Below, piece after piece: positions 8,657 through 16,997 of a stretch of DNA of 39,077 nucleotides (its first letter is position 1; the number at the start of each line of letters is the position of its first letter). The notes beneath the pieces are model-generated. The model saw only the letters and a list, made by a program, of their open reading frames with translations. It had not been told where the DNA came from and searched no databases. Source of the stretch: Candidatus Izemoplasma sp. (GTDB taxonomy: Bacteria; Bacillota_I; Bacilli_A; Izemoplasmatales; Izemoplasmataceae); assembly GCA_007131405.1 (NCBI GenBank), contig SLQR01000094.1:1-39077 (forward strand). Direction: 5' to 3'. The position numbers and the translations under genes are program-made.

Positions 8657-9812
8657 AGTATTTATGGGCCCCATCGGCACTTTGTATGTCTAAAATATGA
8701 AGTTTCTTCTTATAAAGTTTCTCATACTCTTTTACAAGGTCTCGAAGTTGGGTTTCCTGTTGGGGTTCCTTAAACAGTGTAACCACGAGTTTATACGTTG
8801 TGCGGTTGCTGATGCGTGAGCATAATGCTTCATTAACCATCGTGTGATCGACAATTAGATTTAAGTCGTTGGTTGATAAATCAAACAGAAGGTTTAATGA
8901 TTTTTGAGATTGGTTCATGTATTCGATAAACCAATCAAGGTCGTTATCTTGGAGCGCGTCTTTTGCGTTTTTAACACGGTCATGTTCAAAGATGATGTGT
9001 TCGGCGACGCTGCGTTCTTCTTCATCATGAAGTTGACTTTTAAAGCGGTTAAATAAATCGTATGGAAACTCACATAAGGTGCGAATCGGACGAATATCGT
9101 CAAAATGCATCGTTGCATTTTTTGCCGAGCGTAAGCGGCGTTTGTATTTTTCAAGCTTATCATCATGAACCTTATCTGGGAAAAAGGCATAAAGCTGATT
9201 GGCTTTAAAGGAATAAGGAATCAACTCAACGTCTTTTGTTTTTCCTTGAATGTATGTTGCATGATTCGCTTTACTATAGGCTATTGTCATTAGGTCATGA
9301 AGGCGTGTCATCGACCCTAGATACTCTTTAAATACGGTATCGGTAAAACGAACGAGTTTATTGTTTGAGATCCCTAAATCACAGGCATCGTTTAGCGCGA
9401 ACATGACGGCATAGGTAAAGGCGGGTGTTTGCGCAAACCCGTGTGGTCCTGGAAAATCCGTTACAATGCTTATATCTAGGCCTTGATCAAATGTATGGCC
9501 TTCTTTAAGCAGTTTGTTGAGGACACCCTGAACATTGTTTTCAAGGGCTTTTTCGGGATTGTAGTCCTTACTTTTATTGAGTTCAAATTCATGGGTAAAG
9601 GCAAAACAACCTTCACAGTTAAGTTGAAGGCGCTTTTCTTTTCCAAAGCTTAACCCAAGATAATAGCCTCTATCAATAGCTATGGACAAAGTGTCACAAC
9701 CCATTTCTTCGGCTTGTTCACCCATTAGGTTTATGCGTCCTGGAACAAAATAGGTATGACTTGGGTTTGTGCTGAATGTCTCATGATGAAGGTTATTAAG
9801 TTTTTCTTTCAT
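8655..9812 (-). CDS. Galactokinase-family protein with degenerate motifs (possible pseudoenzyme)
   Basis: A 385-residue protein with GHMP/galactokinase architecture. Motif 1 is recognisable but altered: FVPGRINLMGEQAEEMGCD (residues 23-40) in place of the usual GRVNLIGEHTDY. The ATP-binding glycine/serine loop (GAGLSSSAS in galactokinases) reads GPHGFAQTPAF (about 121-131). The region of the catalytic base still has an Asp (TRLHDLM, Asp173, aligned with GIMDQ). The C-terminal GAGFGG loop is absent, replaced by SRISNRTTYKLVVTLF. The middle and C-terminal helices (FEHDRVKNAKDAL, FIEYMNQSQKSL) still follow galactokinase. So it may bind a sugar or act as a regulator instead of an efficient kinase; this is inference. 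The gene is monocistronic, with a clear promoter and SD GGAGGGGATT, and the ORF is intact. Confidence 0.65.
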   Translation of the reverse strand: MKEKLNNLHHETFSTNPSHTYFVPGRINLMGEQAEEMGCDTLSIAIDRGYYLGLSFGKEKRLQLNCEGCFAFTHEFELNKSKDYNPEKALENNVQGVLNKLLKEGHTFDQGLDISIVTDFPGPHGFAQTPAFTYAVMFALNDACDLGISNNKLVRFTDTVFKEYLGSMTRLHDLMTIAYSKANHATYIQGKTKDVELIPYSFKANQLYAFFPDKVHDDKLEKYKRRLRSAKNATMHFDDIRPIRTLCEFPYDLFNRFKSQLHDEEERSVAEHIIFEHDRVKNAKDALQDNDLDWFIEYMNQSQKSLNLLFDLSTNDLNLIVDHTMVNEALCSRISNRTTYKLVVTLFKEPQQETQLRDLVKEYEKLYKKKLHILDIQSADGAHKY

Positions 9813-9842
9813 CGAATCCCCTCCACTTCCATTGCTACTTTT

Positions 9843-9871
9843 ATTGTATCGATAGATTAGCGTTTACACAA
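9843..9871 (-). promoter_or_regulatory. Sigma-A-type promoter for the galactokinase-like gene
   Basis: Minus strand TTGTGT, 17-bp spacer, TACAAT, located 31 nt upstream of the ATG in the 64-bp gap after the exonuclease gene. Confidence 0.6.
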
Positions 9872-9876
9872 GTAAA

Positions 9877-10755
9877 TTACATAAGTTCAGAGACGTCTAC
9901 AGTGATTTTTTCGTTTAAATACTGTTTAAATCCATTAAAGATTTTCATCGTCATTTGTGCATCTTCTAAGGCATCGTGGCGCTGATCGTCGCTTTCATGG
10001 CCGTATAGATTATAGGCTTTAAGCAACCCTAAATCGTTTTTTAATCGAAAAATATTTTTGTGAAGATTCAGTAGATTCACAAAGCGGGTGGTTTCACTTA
10101 CTGCAGGTAGGTCATTCACTTCGGCGGTTTCATTGAGCGCAAGATGATCATTTTTACCCCAAACAATAACCGCCGGTTGATAGTCGTTAAGCAGTTGTAT
10201 GAAATGGTTGTAAAAGGTTTCAAATTCGATGCCTTTATCGACATCGTCTTGAGATAAATCAAGAAATTTTAGGGTGCGTTTTGTCAGTTTTTTATGGCGC
10301 GCAGGTTTAATAAATGCCATGTATTTTTGGATTACTTGATCGTTTTCATCGACAAGCACGTAGCCCGCTTGGATGATCTCTTGAACAAAGTCTTTTTGAA
10401 AATGATACGGATGCATACTCATCTCAAGGTCTAAAAATAGCTTGTTTTTCAAGGTATTTATAAACTGTTTTGTTTGGCTAGAGAGGCGATCATGACTAAA
10501 TAAGGTCACGGTTTTACGACGAGTGTTTTTGGTAATCTTAATCAGGTCAGAAATAGTGTATTTTTGATACGGTTTTGCTGGGTTTTCACGCTCTTTGACG
10601 TAAGCCACGATGTAGTGATTAACAATAAGATATTTGATGAACTGATTGAACATCGCACGCTGCATGTAGAGTTCGATGATGCGGTTGCGTCGGCGAAGAT
10701 AAATAATGCGTTTATTTGCATCGATTTTTACAATTTTTCCGTATGTTTTTTTCAT
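9877..10755 (-). CDS. DEDDh 3'-5' exonuclease with extra N-terminal domain
   Basis: A 292-residue protein. Residues from about 105 onward form a DnaQ/KapD-like exonuclease: LFLDLEMS (Exo I, D and E), VIVWGKNDHLAL (Exo II Asp) and RHDALEDAQMT (Exo III, His and Asp of the DEDDh type). The first 100 residues (YGKIVKIDANKRIIYLRRRN, then YIVAYVKERENP) are basic and beta-rich in appearance and could be a nucleic-acid-binding OB-like module; that is a guess. It starts 1 nt after the uvrC stop region with its own SD (AGGGGATT), so it is probably cotranscribed with uvrC. Whether it trims DNA or RNA is not visible. Confidence 0.8.
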   Translation of the reverse strand: MKKTYGKIVKIDANKRIIYLRRRNRIIELYMQRAMFNQFIKYLIVNHYIVAYVKERENPAKPYQKYTISDLIKITKNTRRKTVTLFSHDRLSSQTKQFINTLKNKLFLDLEMSMHPYHFQKDFVQEIIQAGYVLVDENDQVIQKYMAFIKPARHKKLTKRTLKFLDLSQDDVDKGIEFETFYNHFIQLLNDYQPAVIVWGKNDHLALNETAEVNDLPAVSETTRFVNLLNLHKNIFRLKNDLGLLKAYNLYGHESDDQRHDALEDAQMTMKIFNGFKQYLNEKITVDVSELM

Positions 10756-10756
10756 G

Positions 10757-12523
10757 TCAATCCCCTATGCTATTCTTATTTAGTGCTTCTTTGATATTTT
10801 TAATGGTTTTTTTCGGTATGCCAAGTTTTTGGTACGCCGTATCATCGGCTTTACGCATTTGATCAATGGTTTTAAACGTCTGCAAAAGTTTTTTCTTTGT
10901 CTGTTCCCCAACACCTTCTATGGTATCGAGTATAGTTGCGTAAACGCCTTTACTGCGTAAATCTTTATGGAAGTTAACGGCAAAGCGATGGGCTTCTTCT
11001 TGAATAAACGCAAGCAAACGGAAGACTTTTGAGTGAGGGTCAAGTTCGATTTCACGATCTTTATCGTCAATTAAATAATGTGTTTTGTGCTGCGCGTTTT
11101 TGGCAAGCCCAGCAAGTGGAATCGCTAAGTCGAGTGCGGCAAGCACTTTTTTGGCAGTATTTAATTGGTGAATGCCACCATCAACGATGATTAAATCCGG
11201 TGGTTTTTGATCTTCATAAAGTAAGCGCTGATAACGTCGATACAACACTTCTTCCATTTGCTCGGTGTCACCCGATTGCGGTTTCGATTCATCAAGTTTG
11301 TATTTGCGGTAATCCTTTTTGCTGGGGACGGCGTTTTTAAAAACCACCATGCTGCTGACTGGGTAGGTGCCAAATAAATGAGAGTTATCAAAGGCTTCGA
11401 TGTGATAAGGTGTTGGAATGTTTATTAGTTCCGCCAGTTCATCAAGGGCGCCAAAGGTTTTTTCAGTTTGCTGTTTGATGTGTTCTGTTTGGGCACTTAA
11501 TTGTTCTTTTGCGTTTAACACAGCAAGGTCAAGCAAGGCTTTCTTTTCGCCACGAATCGGTTCTTTAATGGTGGTTTTAAAAAGCTTTTCTATTGGGTTG
11601 AGCAGGTCAAGTTCATTGGTTAATATTTCACTTGGAATGGGGTAGTTTTGATAAAATTGCATTAAATACTCAAGTGCGGGTTCAAGCGGTTCTAAGTAAT
11701 ACGCCATCAGTTTTTGATCACGTGCCACAATTTTTCCATTGCGTACGAAGAAAATATTTAACGCCACATGATGGTCGTCGTGGGTAATACCAATTAAATC
11801 ACGATCGACTAAATCGCGTAAGTTTACCGCTTGTTTTGTCGTGGTGGTTTCAATCGCATCAATGGTGTGTTTGTATTCTTGGGCACGTTCAAATTCGAGC
11901 ACATCACTAGCATCATGCATTTTTTGTTTGAGTTCTTGGACAATCTTTCGTGTATCGCCTTTTAAGAAGGCGGTAATTTCTTTGCTGATTTCACGGTAAG
12001 TTGAAGGGTCAACTTTGTGAATACACGGCGCTAAACATTGCCCTAAGTAATAGTATAGACAAGGTTCTTTTGGTAATTTATGGCATTTTCTTAGTGGGTA
12101 AAGTTTATGCAATAAATCGAGTGTGTCTCTGGCTGCTTTTACGTTTGGGTAAGGCCCAAAGAGGTGTTTTTTTGTTTTGGATAAGGTTCGGGTAATCACC
12201 AGTTTAGGGTGACGCTCGTTGGTGATTTCAATGTACGGGTACGATTTATCGTCAGTGAGTAATATATTGTATCGAGGTTGATGTTTTTTAATGAGATCAA
12301 TTTCTAAGATTAAAGCTTCGAGTTCGGTATTGGTGACAATGTATTCAAAGGTATTGACGGATTGAACCATTTTGGTGGTCTTGTAGTCATGGGATCCTGT
12401 AAAATAGGTGGTGAGACGATTTTTAAGATTTTTGGCTTTGCCAACATAGATGATGTTTCCATAAACATCAATCATTTGATAAGAGCCTGGTTTTTGGGGT
12501 ACAAGTTTCAGTTTATCCTTCAT
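10757..12523 (-). CDS. uvrC: UvrABC excinuclease subunit C
   Basis: Makes the two incisions on either side of a DNA lesion in nucleotide excision repair. Domains in order: GIY-YIG nuclease (PQKPGSYQM, then YVGKAKNLKNRL) at the N-terminus, a four-Cys cluster (C in LRKC, EPC, GQC, APC) fitting the known UvrC Fe-S site, a UVR motif near residues 200-225, the RNase H-like endonuclease (EAFDNSHLFGTYPVSSMV, then IVDGGIHQL) and a C-terminal helix-hairpin-helix (IEGVGEQTKKKLL). Length 588 is usual. SD GGAGGTGA precedes the ATG. It heads a two-gene unit with the exonuclease. Confidence 0.97.
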   Translation of the reverse strand: MKDKLKLVPQKPGSYQMIDVYGNIIYVGKAKNLKNRLTTYFTGSHDYKTTKMVQSVNTFEYIVTNTELEALILEIDLIKKHQPRYNILLTDDKSYPYIEITNERHPKLVITRTLSKTKKHLFGPYPNVKAARDTLDLLHKLYPLRKCHKLPKEPCLYYYLGQCLAPCIHKVDPSTYREISKEITAFLKGDTRKIVQELKQKMHDASDVLEFERAQEYKHTIDAIETTTTKQAVNLRDLVDRDLIGITHDDHHVALNIFFVRNGKIVARDQKLMAYYLEPLEPALEYLMQFYQNYPIPSEILTNELDLLNPIEKLFKTTIKEPIRGEKKALLDLAVLNAKEQLSAQTEHIKQQTEKTFGALDELAELINIPTPYHIEAFDNSHLFGTYPVSSMVVFKNAVPSKKDYRKYKLDESKPQSGDTEQMEEVLYRRYQRLLYEDQKPPDLIIVDGGIHQLNTAKKVLAALDLAIPLAGLAKNAQHKTHYLIDDKDREIELDPHSKVFRLLAFIQEEAHRFAVNFHKDLRSKGVYATILDTIEGVGEQTKKKLLQTFKTIDQMRKADDTAYQKLGIPKKTIKNIKEALNKNSIGD

Positions 12524-12551
12524 CCTCGCTTCACCTCCGAGTGTTTGCTTA

Positions 12552-12560
12552 ATTATAGCA
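12552..12560 (-). promoter_or_regulatory. Extended -10 promoter for uvrC
   Basis: Minus-strand TGCTATAAT lies about 30 nt upstream of the uvrC ATG, immediately after the rbfA terminator; no good -35 at 17 bp (it falls in a T-run), consistent with an extended -10. Confidence 0.55.
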
Positions 12561-12573
12561 TTTTTTTTGAAAG

Positions 12574-12597
12574 TAAAAAAGCGACAAGAGTCGCTTT
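12574..12597 (-). terminator. Terminator of the rimP-nusA-infB-rbfA operon
   Basis: Stem AAAGCGAC/GTCGCTTT with a 4-nt loop, followed on the minus strand by a T-run (TTTTTTAC), starting 8 nt past the rbfA stop. Confidence 0.85.
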
Positions 12598-12605
12598 ACT
12601 TACTT

Positions 12606-12947
12606 TTATTTATCGTCTTTTAGGACGTCTTTAAGGCCTGATTCAATTTTGTTTCCACGATCAAGGGATTCGTCGTATTTAAAAACTAAATTTGGTAATT
12701 TACGCAGTTGAACGTGTTTGCCAAGCGTGGTACGAATGTACGCTTTTGACCGTTCAAGCGCTTTTTCAGTGGCGGTTCTTTTGTCCGCATTGAGGGCAGT
12801 GTAGTAAATAGTTAAGTACGATAAGTCGTTTGTCAGTTTGACAGCTGTCAATGTGACAAAGCCTACAGCGGGGTCTTTAACATCTTCACGCAAAATGCGT
12901 GTTAAACTTCGCATAATTGTTGATTCAGTTCTTGCATGTTTTGACAT
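12606..12947 (-). CDS. rbfA: 30S ribosome-binding factor A
   Basis: A 113-residue KH-fold protein that binds the 30S subunit during 16S rRNA 5'-end maturation and cold adaptation. The N-terminus has the usual ILREDVKDPAVGFVTLTAVK block, then SYLTIYYTALN and a C-terminal RKLPNLVFKYDESLDRGNKI. It starts 1 nt after the infB stop, with an AGGAGG SD inside the infB tail, so it is translationally linked. It is the last gene of the nusA operon. Confidence 0.95.
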   Translation of the reverse strand: MSKHARTESTIMRSLTRILREDVKDPAVGFVTLTAVKLTNDLSYLTIYYTALNADKRTATEKALERSKAYIRTTLGKHVQLRKLPNLVFKYDESLDRGNKIESGLKDVLKDDK

Positions 12948-12948
12948 C

Positions 12949-14805
12949 TTAACGAACGACCTCCTTCATAACGGATGCTTCAATAACGTCACCGTTTTTG
13001 ATGTCGTTATAGTTTTCTACCATAATACCACATTCAAAGCCTTGACGCACTTCTTTTACATCATCTTTGAAACGTTTCAAACTTGCCAGTTTGCCTTCGT
13101 AAACGACAACGCCCTCACGCAATACACGAACCATCGCGTCGCGTTTGATGTACCCATCAGTGACATAACATCCAGCAATCGTTCCAACACGGGATACTTT
13201 AAATGTTTCACGAACTTCAGCTTGACCGGTGACAATTTCTTTAAACTCTGGGTCGAGTAATCCAGTCATGGCCATTTCAATATCTTCTAAGGCTTTATAA
13301 ATAATGTTGTAGAGTCGAATGTCGACGCCTTTTTCGACGGCTGTCTCACGGACGGCCGAACTTGGACGGACGTTAAACCCAAGAATAATCGCACCTGAAG
13401 CGAGCGCAAGGGTGACATCGGTTTCGGTGATGGTCCCGACACTTGCACGAATAATCTCAACATCGGCCCCTTCAACGGTAATCGTTTCAAGGGATGATTT
13501 TAAGGCTTCTATTGAGCCATGGGTATCGCCTTTAACCACGATACGTAAATGTTTCGTTTCGCCTTCTTGAGCGTTTGCAAACATTTCATCAAGTGACATG
13601 GCTTTTGACACGCCGTGTTCTTCTTTCCATGTACGGTGGGTACGTTGTTCAGAAATTTGACGCGCTTCACGTTCATCGCTAAAGACCATAAAACGGTCTC
13701 CTGCTTGAGGCACGTCGCTTAATCCAGTAATCTCAACAGCGGTACTTGGGCTAGCCGCATCAAGGGCTTGGCCAAGATCATTTTCCATGGTACGGACTTT
13801 TCCGTATGTGTCACCAACAACGATGATATCGCCAACGGTTAAGGTTCCATTTTGAACGAGTAACGTTGCAACAGGTCCACGGCCTTTGTCGAGTTTACTT
13901 TCAATAACCGTCCCACTTGCCAAGCGTTTTGGGTTTGCGGTAAAGTGTTCAACTTCTGCGGTGAGCAGAAGCATTTCAATGAGGTCATCAACGCCTTCGC
14001 CTTTGAGCGCAGACATTTCAACAAAAATCGTGTTTCCTCCCCAATCTTCCGCAATCAGGTTAAATTCAGAAAGTTCTTGTTTGACACGGTCTGGATTTGC
14101 ACCCGGGCGATCCATTTTGTTCACAGCAACAATAATTGGGCAACCTGCAGCTTTTGCGTGATCAATCGCTTCACGCGTTTGTGGCATGACGCCGTCATCG
14201 GCTGCGACAACTAAGACTGTAATGTCGGTAATTGAGGCTCCGCGAGCACGCATTTCGGTAAATGCAGCATGGCCTGGTGTATCAATAAAGGTGATGGCTT
14301 TACCATCTTTCACGTATTGATAGGCTCCAATGTGTTGTGTGATTCCGCCAGCTTCACCTTCGGTGACGCGGGCATGTCGAATCGTATCGAGTAACGTGGT
14401 TTTTCCATGGTCAACATGGCCCATGATGGTCACAACTGGTGGGCGTTCAACAAGGATGGATTCATCATCTTCAAGGATGATTTCTTCAAAGCGTGTTGGA
14501 TCTGTAACCACTTCGTCTTTGACTTCTTTGCCATATTCGATGGCAATAAGTTCAACCGTATCTCGATCGAGTGATTGGTTTTGGGTTGCCATAATGCCAA
14601 GTCCCATGGCTTTTTTAATGACATCGGATACCGGACGATTTAAGGCCGTTGCAAAATCACCGACGGTCATGTTCGGTTTATAAATCACCACGGAATCATC
14701 TGTGCCTTTTTCGGTCTTTTTCGGTTTTGATGGGATATTCTGTGTGCGTGTTTCGTGATTTTTTCGTTGTTTTTTGATGTTTTTTTTGCGTGTTTTATCT
14801 GACAT
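12949..14805 (-). CDS. infB: Translation initiation factor IF-2
   Basis: GTPase that places fMet-tRNA on the ribosomal P site. A short basic N-terminal tail (about 35 residues) replaces the long linker found in many bacteria. An IF2_N module follows ([20 protein letters not shown]), then the G-domain: G1 GHVDHGKTT (about residue 130), G2/G3 region with DTPGHAAF, G4 NKMD and G5 SALKGEG. Domains II-IV follow, with [10 protein letters not shown] and NVRPSS. At 618 residues it is at the short end, as in low-GC Gram-positives and Mollicutes. The ORF-track start is a TTG; I use the following ATG, 8 nt after AGAGGTGA. Confidence 0.97.
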   Translation of the reverse strand: MSDKTRKKNIKKQRKNHETRTQNIPSKPKKTEKGTDDSVVIYKPNMTVGDFATALNRPVSDVIKKAMGLGIMATQNQSLDRDTVELIAIEYGKEVKDEVVTDPTRFEEIILEDDESILVERPPVVTIMGHVDHGKTTLLDTIRHARVTEGEAGGITQHIGAYQYVKDGKAITFIDTPGHAAFTEMRARGASITDITVLVVAADDGVMPQTREAIDHAKAAGCPIIVAVNKMDRPGANPDRVKQELSEFNLIAEDWGGNTIFVEMSALKGEGVDDLIEMLLLTAEVEHFTANPKRLASGTVIESKLDKGRGPVATLLVQNGTLTVGDIIVVGDTYGKVRTMENDLGQALDAASPSTAVEITGLSDVPQAGDRFMVFSDEREARQISEQRTHRTWKEEHGVSKAMSLDEMFANAQEGETKHLRIVVKGDTHGSIEALKSSLETITVEGADVEIIRASVGTITETDVTLALASGAIILGFNVRPSSAVRETAVEKGVDIRLYNIIYKALEDIEMAMTGLLDPEFKEIVTGQAEVRETFKVSRVGTIAGCYVTDGYIKRDAMVRVLREGVVVYEGKLASLKRFKDDVKEVRQGFECGIMVENYNDIKNGDVIEASVMKEVVR

Positions 14806-14825
14806 CAAAAATCACCTCTTTCTAT

Positions 14826-15110
14826 TTAATCGATAAAGCGTGGATCAATAAGCATCACGACTTTTCGATTGAGTTTTCCTAAAGCTTTTGACAACTCATC
14901 ACTTGAATAATCTTCGTTCAGTGTGAGTTGGTAATACGTGGTTTTGTCGTAAATCTTTTTTTTAATGTTGTCGCCTGCATCTTGGGCCAAGAAGACAATC
15001 GCTTTTGGGTGTTTACTCATTGCCTGAAGAACACGGCCTTCACCGTCGATGATGCGTCCGGCACGGAGTGCAAGACCAAGTCGGTTTAGGGTTTGGTCGT
15101 TAGACTTCAT
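14826..15110 (-). CDS. YlxQ, L7Ae/L30e-family RNA-binding protein
   Basis: A 94-residue protein of the L7Ae/L30e/S12e fold, encoded between ylxR and infB as in Firmicutes generally. LNRLGLALRAGRIIDGEGRVLQAM is the family opening, followed by IVFLAQDAGDNIKKKI. It is presumed to bind kink-turn-like RNA; its cellular role is not firmly established. It overlaps the ylxR end by 11 nt with a weak SD, suggesting translational coupling. Confidence 0.9.
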   Translation of the reverse strand: MKSNDQTLNRLGLALRAGRIIDGEGRVLQAMSKHPKAIVFLAQDAGDNIKKKIYDKTTYYQLTLNEDYSSDELSKALGKLNRKVVMLIDPRFID

Positions 15111-15372
15111 CTTGAATCAACGTTCTTAATTGATTGAAAATGGTGTCAGGTATAGCGATGCCAAGATGTTTTTCAAGTATCTTATGTTTTTCTGCTTTGT
15201 CAACAACGGCGAGTGAACGTTTAACATACGCACCACGTCCATTCATTTTGCCACTTGGGTCGACAAAGACTTGGTTGTCTTTTGTTTTAACGATGCGGAT
15301 CAGTGTTTGTTTTGGATGTTGTTCACGGGTAACGACGCATTTACGCAGTGGAACTTTGTGTGGTTTATTCAT
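15100..15372 (-). CDS. YlxR (RnpM), RNA-binding protein of the nusA operon
   Basis: A 90-residue member of the YlxR family: RKCVVTREQHPKQTLIRIVK, then the signature VDPSGKMNGRGAYVKRS. YlxR has been reported to bind the RNA of RNase P and modulate it in Bacillus. It starts within the last codons of nusA (8-nt overlap, ATGAATAA), implying coupled translation. Confidence 0.93.
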   Translation of the reverse strand: MNKPHKVPLRKCVVTREQHPKQTLIRIVKTKDNQVFVDPSGKMNGRGAYVKRSLAVVDKAEKHKILEKHLGIAIPDTIFNQLRTLIQDEV

Positions 15373-16447
15373 CGTCTTCTTCGTTAAATGGGCGGTAGTT
15401 TAGCCCAAGTTCTTTCGCATCTGAGATGCTTTTAATATCAATTTTCCATCCACTTGACTGTGCCGCTAAGCGTACATTTTGTCCACGTGAACCAATCGCG
15501 CTTGTAAAGTGCTTATCCTCCACAATAACAATCGCTGTTTTATCCTTTTTGTTGGGATTAATAGCAACAATTTTCGCAGGTTCTAAAGCGTTTTTAATGA
15601 GTTCTGCAGGGTCTTTTGACCATTCGTAAATGTCGACGCGTTCACCTTGTAAGGATTCGAGCACTTCGTTGATACGCTGTCCTTTGTACCCAACGACTGA
15701 CCCAACTGGATCAACGTGTTCATCGTGTGAGAAGACAGCGACTTTGCTGCGGTCACCCGCGTCACGAGCAAGACCCATGATTTCGACAGTTCCGTCTTGA
15801 ATTTCTGGGGTGACTTGTTCGATTAAACGTTTCACAAGGTTTTTATCATTTCGTGACACAAAGACTTTTGGTCCTTTTGGTGTCATGTCAACTTTGGTGA
15901 TGTAGACTTTAAGTTTTGCATCGATGCGTACTTCATCACTTTTTAAGAGTTCTTTACGTGGTAAACTCGTTTCTAGGTCATGCCCCAAATCGAGTGTAAC
16001 GTAATCTTTATTCAGCGCTGAGATGGTGGTGTTTACCATTTCACTCTCTTTGGCTTTAAAGATTTCGTAAATCTTATCGCGGTCGAGTTGTTTTAAGCCT
16101 TGCGTTAAGATTTGTTTCACGCTGACAGCGGCGATGCGCCCAAATTCTTTAATACGAACTTCGCGCGTCAAGATTTCACCAACTTTGATGGTTTTACGTG
16201 TTTCGCGTGCATCAGCGAGTGAAATTTCACCTTTTTCCGGTTCTTGTTTTACCACGAGTAAGTTTTCAAAAACTTTAATGGAATCTTTTTCTTCATCAAA
16301 TTCGATGCTAATGTTTTCGTTATAATCAAGTTCTTTTTTTACCGCGTTTAAGAGTCCGCGTTCCATGACTTCCAACACTTTTTGTTTGTCGAGTCCGCGT
16401 GTATCTGAGATTAAGTTTAATGCGGCGAAGAATTCTTTGCTTTGCAT
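15365..16447 (-). CDS. nusA: Transcription termination/antitermination factor NusA
   Basis: Binds RNA polymerase and nascent RNA, affecting pausing and termination. The N-terminal domain (SKEFFAALNLISDTRGLDKQ) is followed by an S1 domain (about residues 130-205) and KH1/KH2 (EIMGLARDAGDRSKVAVFS, DPVGSVVGYKGQRINEV, SAIGSRGQNVRLAA). It lacks the C-terminal acidic repeats of proteobacterial NusA; 360 residues is normal for Firmicutes. SD AGGAGGGG. It may control its own operon through the hairpin upstream of rimP, as NusA is known to do in B. subtilis. Confidence 0.97.
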   Translation of the reverse strand: MQSKEFFAALNLISDTRGLDKQKVLEVMERGLLNAVKKELDYNENISIEFDEEKDSIKVFENLLVVKQEPEKGEISLADARETRKTIKVGEILTREVRIKEFGRIAAVSVKQILTQGLKQLDRDKIYEIFKAKESEMVNTTISALNKDYVTLDLGHDLETSLPRKELLKSDEVRIDAKLKVYITKVDMTPKGPKVFVSRNDKNLVKRLIEQVTPEIQDGTVEIMGLARDAGDRSKVAVFSHDEHVDPVGSVVGYKGQRINEVLESLQGERVDIYEWSKDPAELIKNALEPAKIVAINPNKKDKTAIVIVEDKHFTSAIGSRGQNVRLAAQSSGWKIDIKSISDAKELGLNYRPFNEEDDE

Positions 16448-16457
16448 AATGCCCCTC

Positions 16458-16889
16458 CTAAAAATCGATTGCCATGCGGATCAGTTCGATGTCCGTCATG
16501 AAAATAGTGGTTTTTTGTTTGTTTTTTTCACGTATGGTGATGTCTGATTCCGTGACGTCTTCAAGTGTGCCTTCATAAATTTGATCAAAGGTTTTAATGT
16601 AAACGTAGTGTCCGTGTGCGCGTTTAATTTCATCGTACGTGCGCAATTCACGTTCAGCGCCAGCGCTTGTCACTTCAAGCCCATACGATGAGTCAATCGG
16701 ATCGGCCTCATCAAGGTAAGTGCTTATCACGTCAGATACTTTGACGCAATCGTCGATGGTGATGCCATCGTCGTGGTCAATTTCAACGCTTAAGACAAGT
16801 TCACCCTCACGTGGACCAAAGGTAATATCATATAAGTAGTAGTTCATGTTTTCGACGAGTTCTTTAATTTTTAGTTTCCATGCTTCCAT
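16458..16889 (-). CDS. rimP: Ribosome maturation factor RimP
   Basis: A 143-residue protein needed for 30S subunit assembly. Family blocks: LVLSVEIDHDDGITIDDCVK, then SYGLEVTSAGAERELRT and a C-terminal Sm-like barrel. The ORF-track start would run 26 codons further into the leader hairpin; I use ATGGAAGC, which has a strong SD (AGGAGG) 8 nt before it. It is the first gene of the rimP-nusA-ylxR-ylxQ-infB-rbfA operon. Confidence 0.94.
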   Translation of the reverse strand: MEAWKLKIKELVENMNYYLYDITFGPREGELVLSVEIDHDDGITIDDCVKVSDVISTYLDEADPIDSSYGLEVTSAGAERELRTYDEIKRAHGHYVYIKTFDQIYEGTLEDVTESDITIREKNKQKTTIFMTDIELIRMAIDF

Positions 16890-16911
16890 TGATTTTGCCT
16901 CCTGTTTCAAT

Positions 16912-16936
16912 AAAAAGAGCGGGCATTGACCCACTC
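16912..16936 (-). promoter_or_regulatory. Attenuator-like hairpin in the rimP-nusA leader
   Basis: On the minus strand GAGTGGGT-CAAT-GCCCGCTC folds into an 8-bp stem (two G-U pairs) followed directly by TTTTT, between the promoter and the rimP SD. It looks like an intrinsic terminator of modest strength inside the leader. In B. subtilis the ylxS(rimP)-nusA operon is known to be autoregulated by a NusA-dependent terminator in the leader; that this hairpin does the same is inference. Confidence 0.65.
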
Positions 16937-16957
16937 CTCTAACACATATGCAAAGGT

Positions 16958-16986
16958 ATCTTATCATAAGTCGCCTTAAAATGCAA
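16958..16986 (-). promoter_or_regulatory. Promoter of the rimP-nusA operon
   Basis: Minus strand TTGCAT, 17-bp spacer, TAAGAT, just downstream of the TrmH gene and about 20 nt upstream of the attenuator-like hairpin. Confidence 0.6.
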
Positions 16987-16997
16987 GTCCTAAGGGC

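Noticed and set aside
14330-14683. 117-residue plus-strand ORF inside infB
   Set aside because: Antisense shadow of infB; Ser/Val/Met-rich translation typical of reverse-complement frames.
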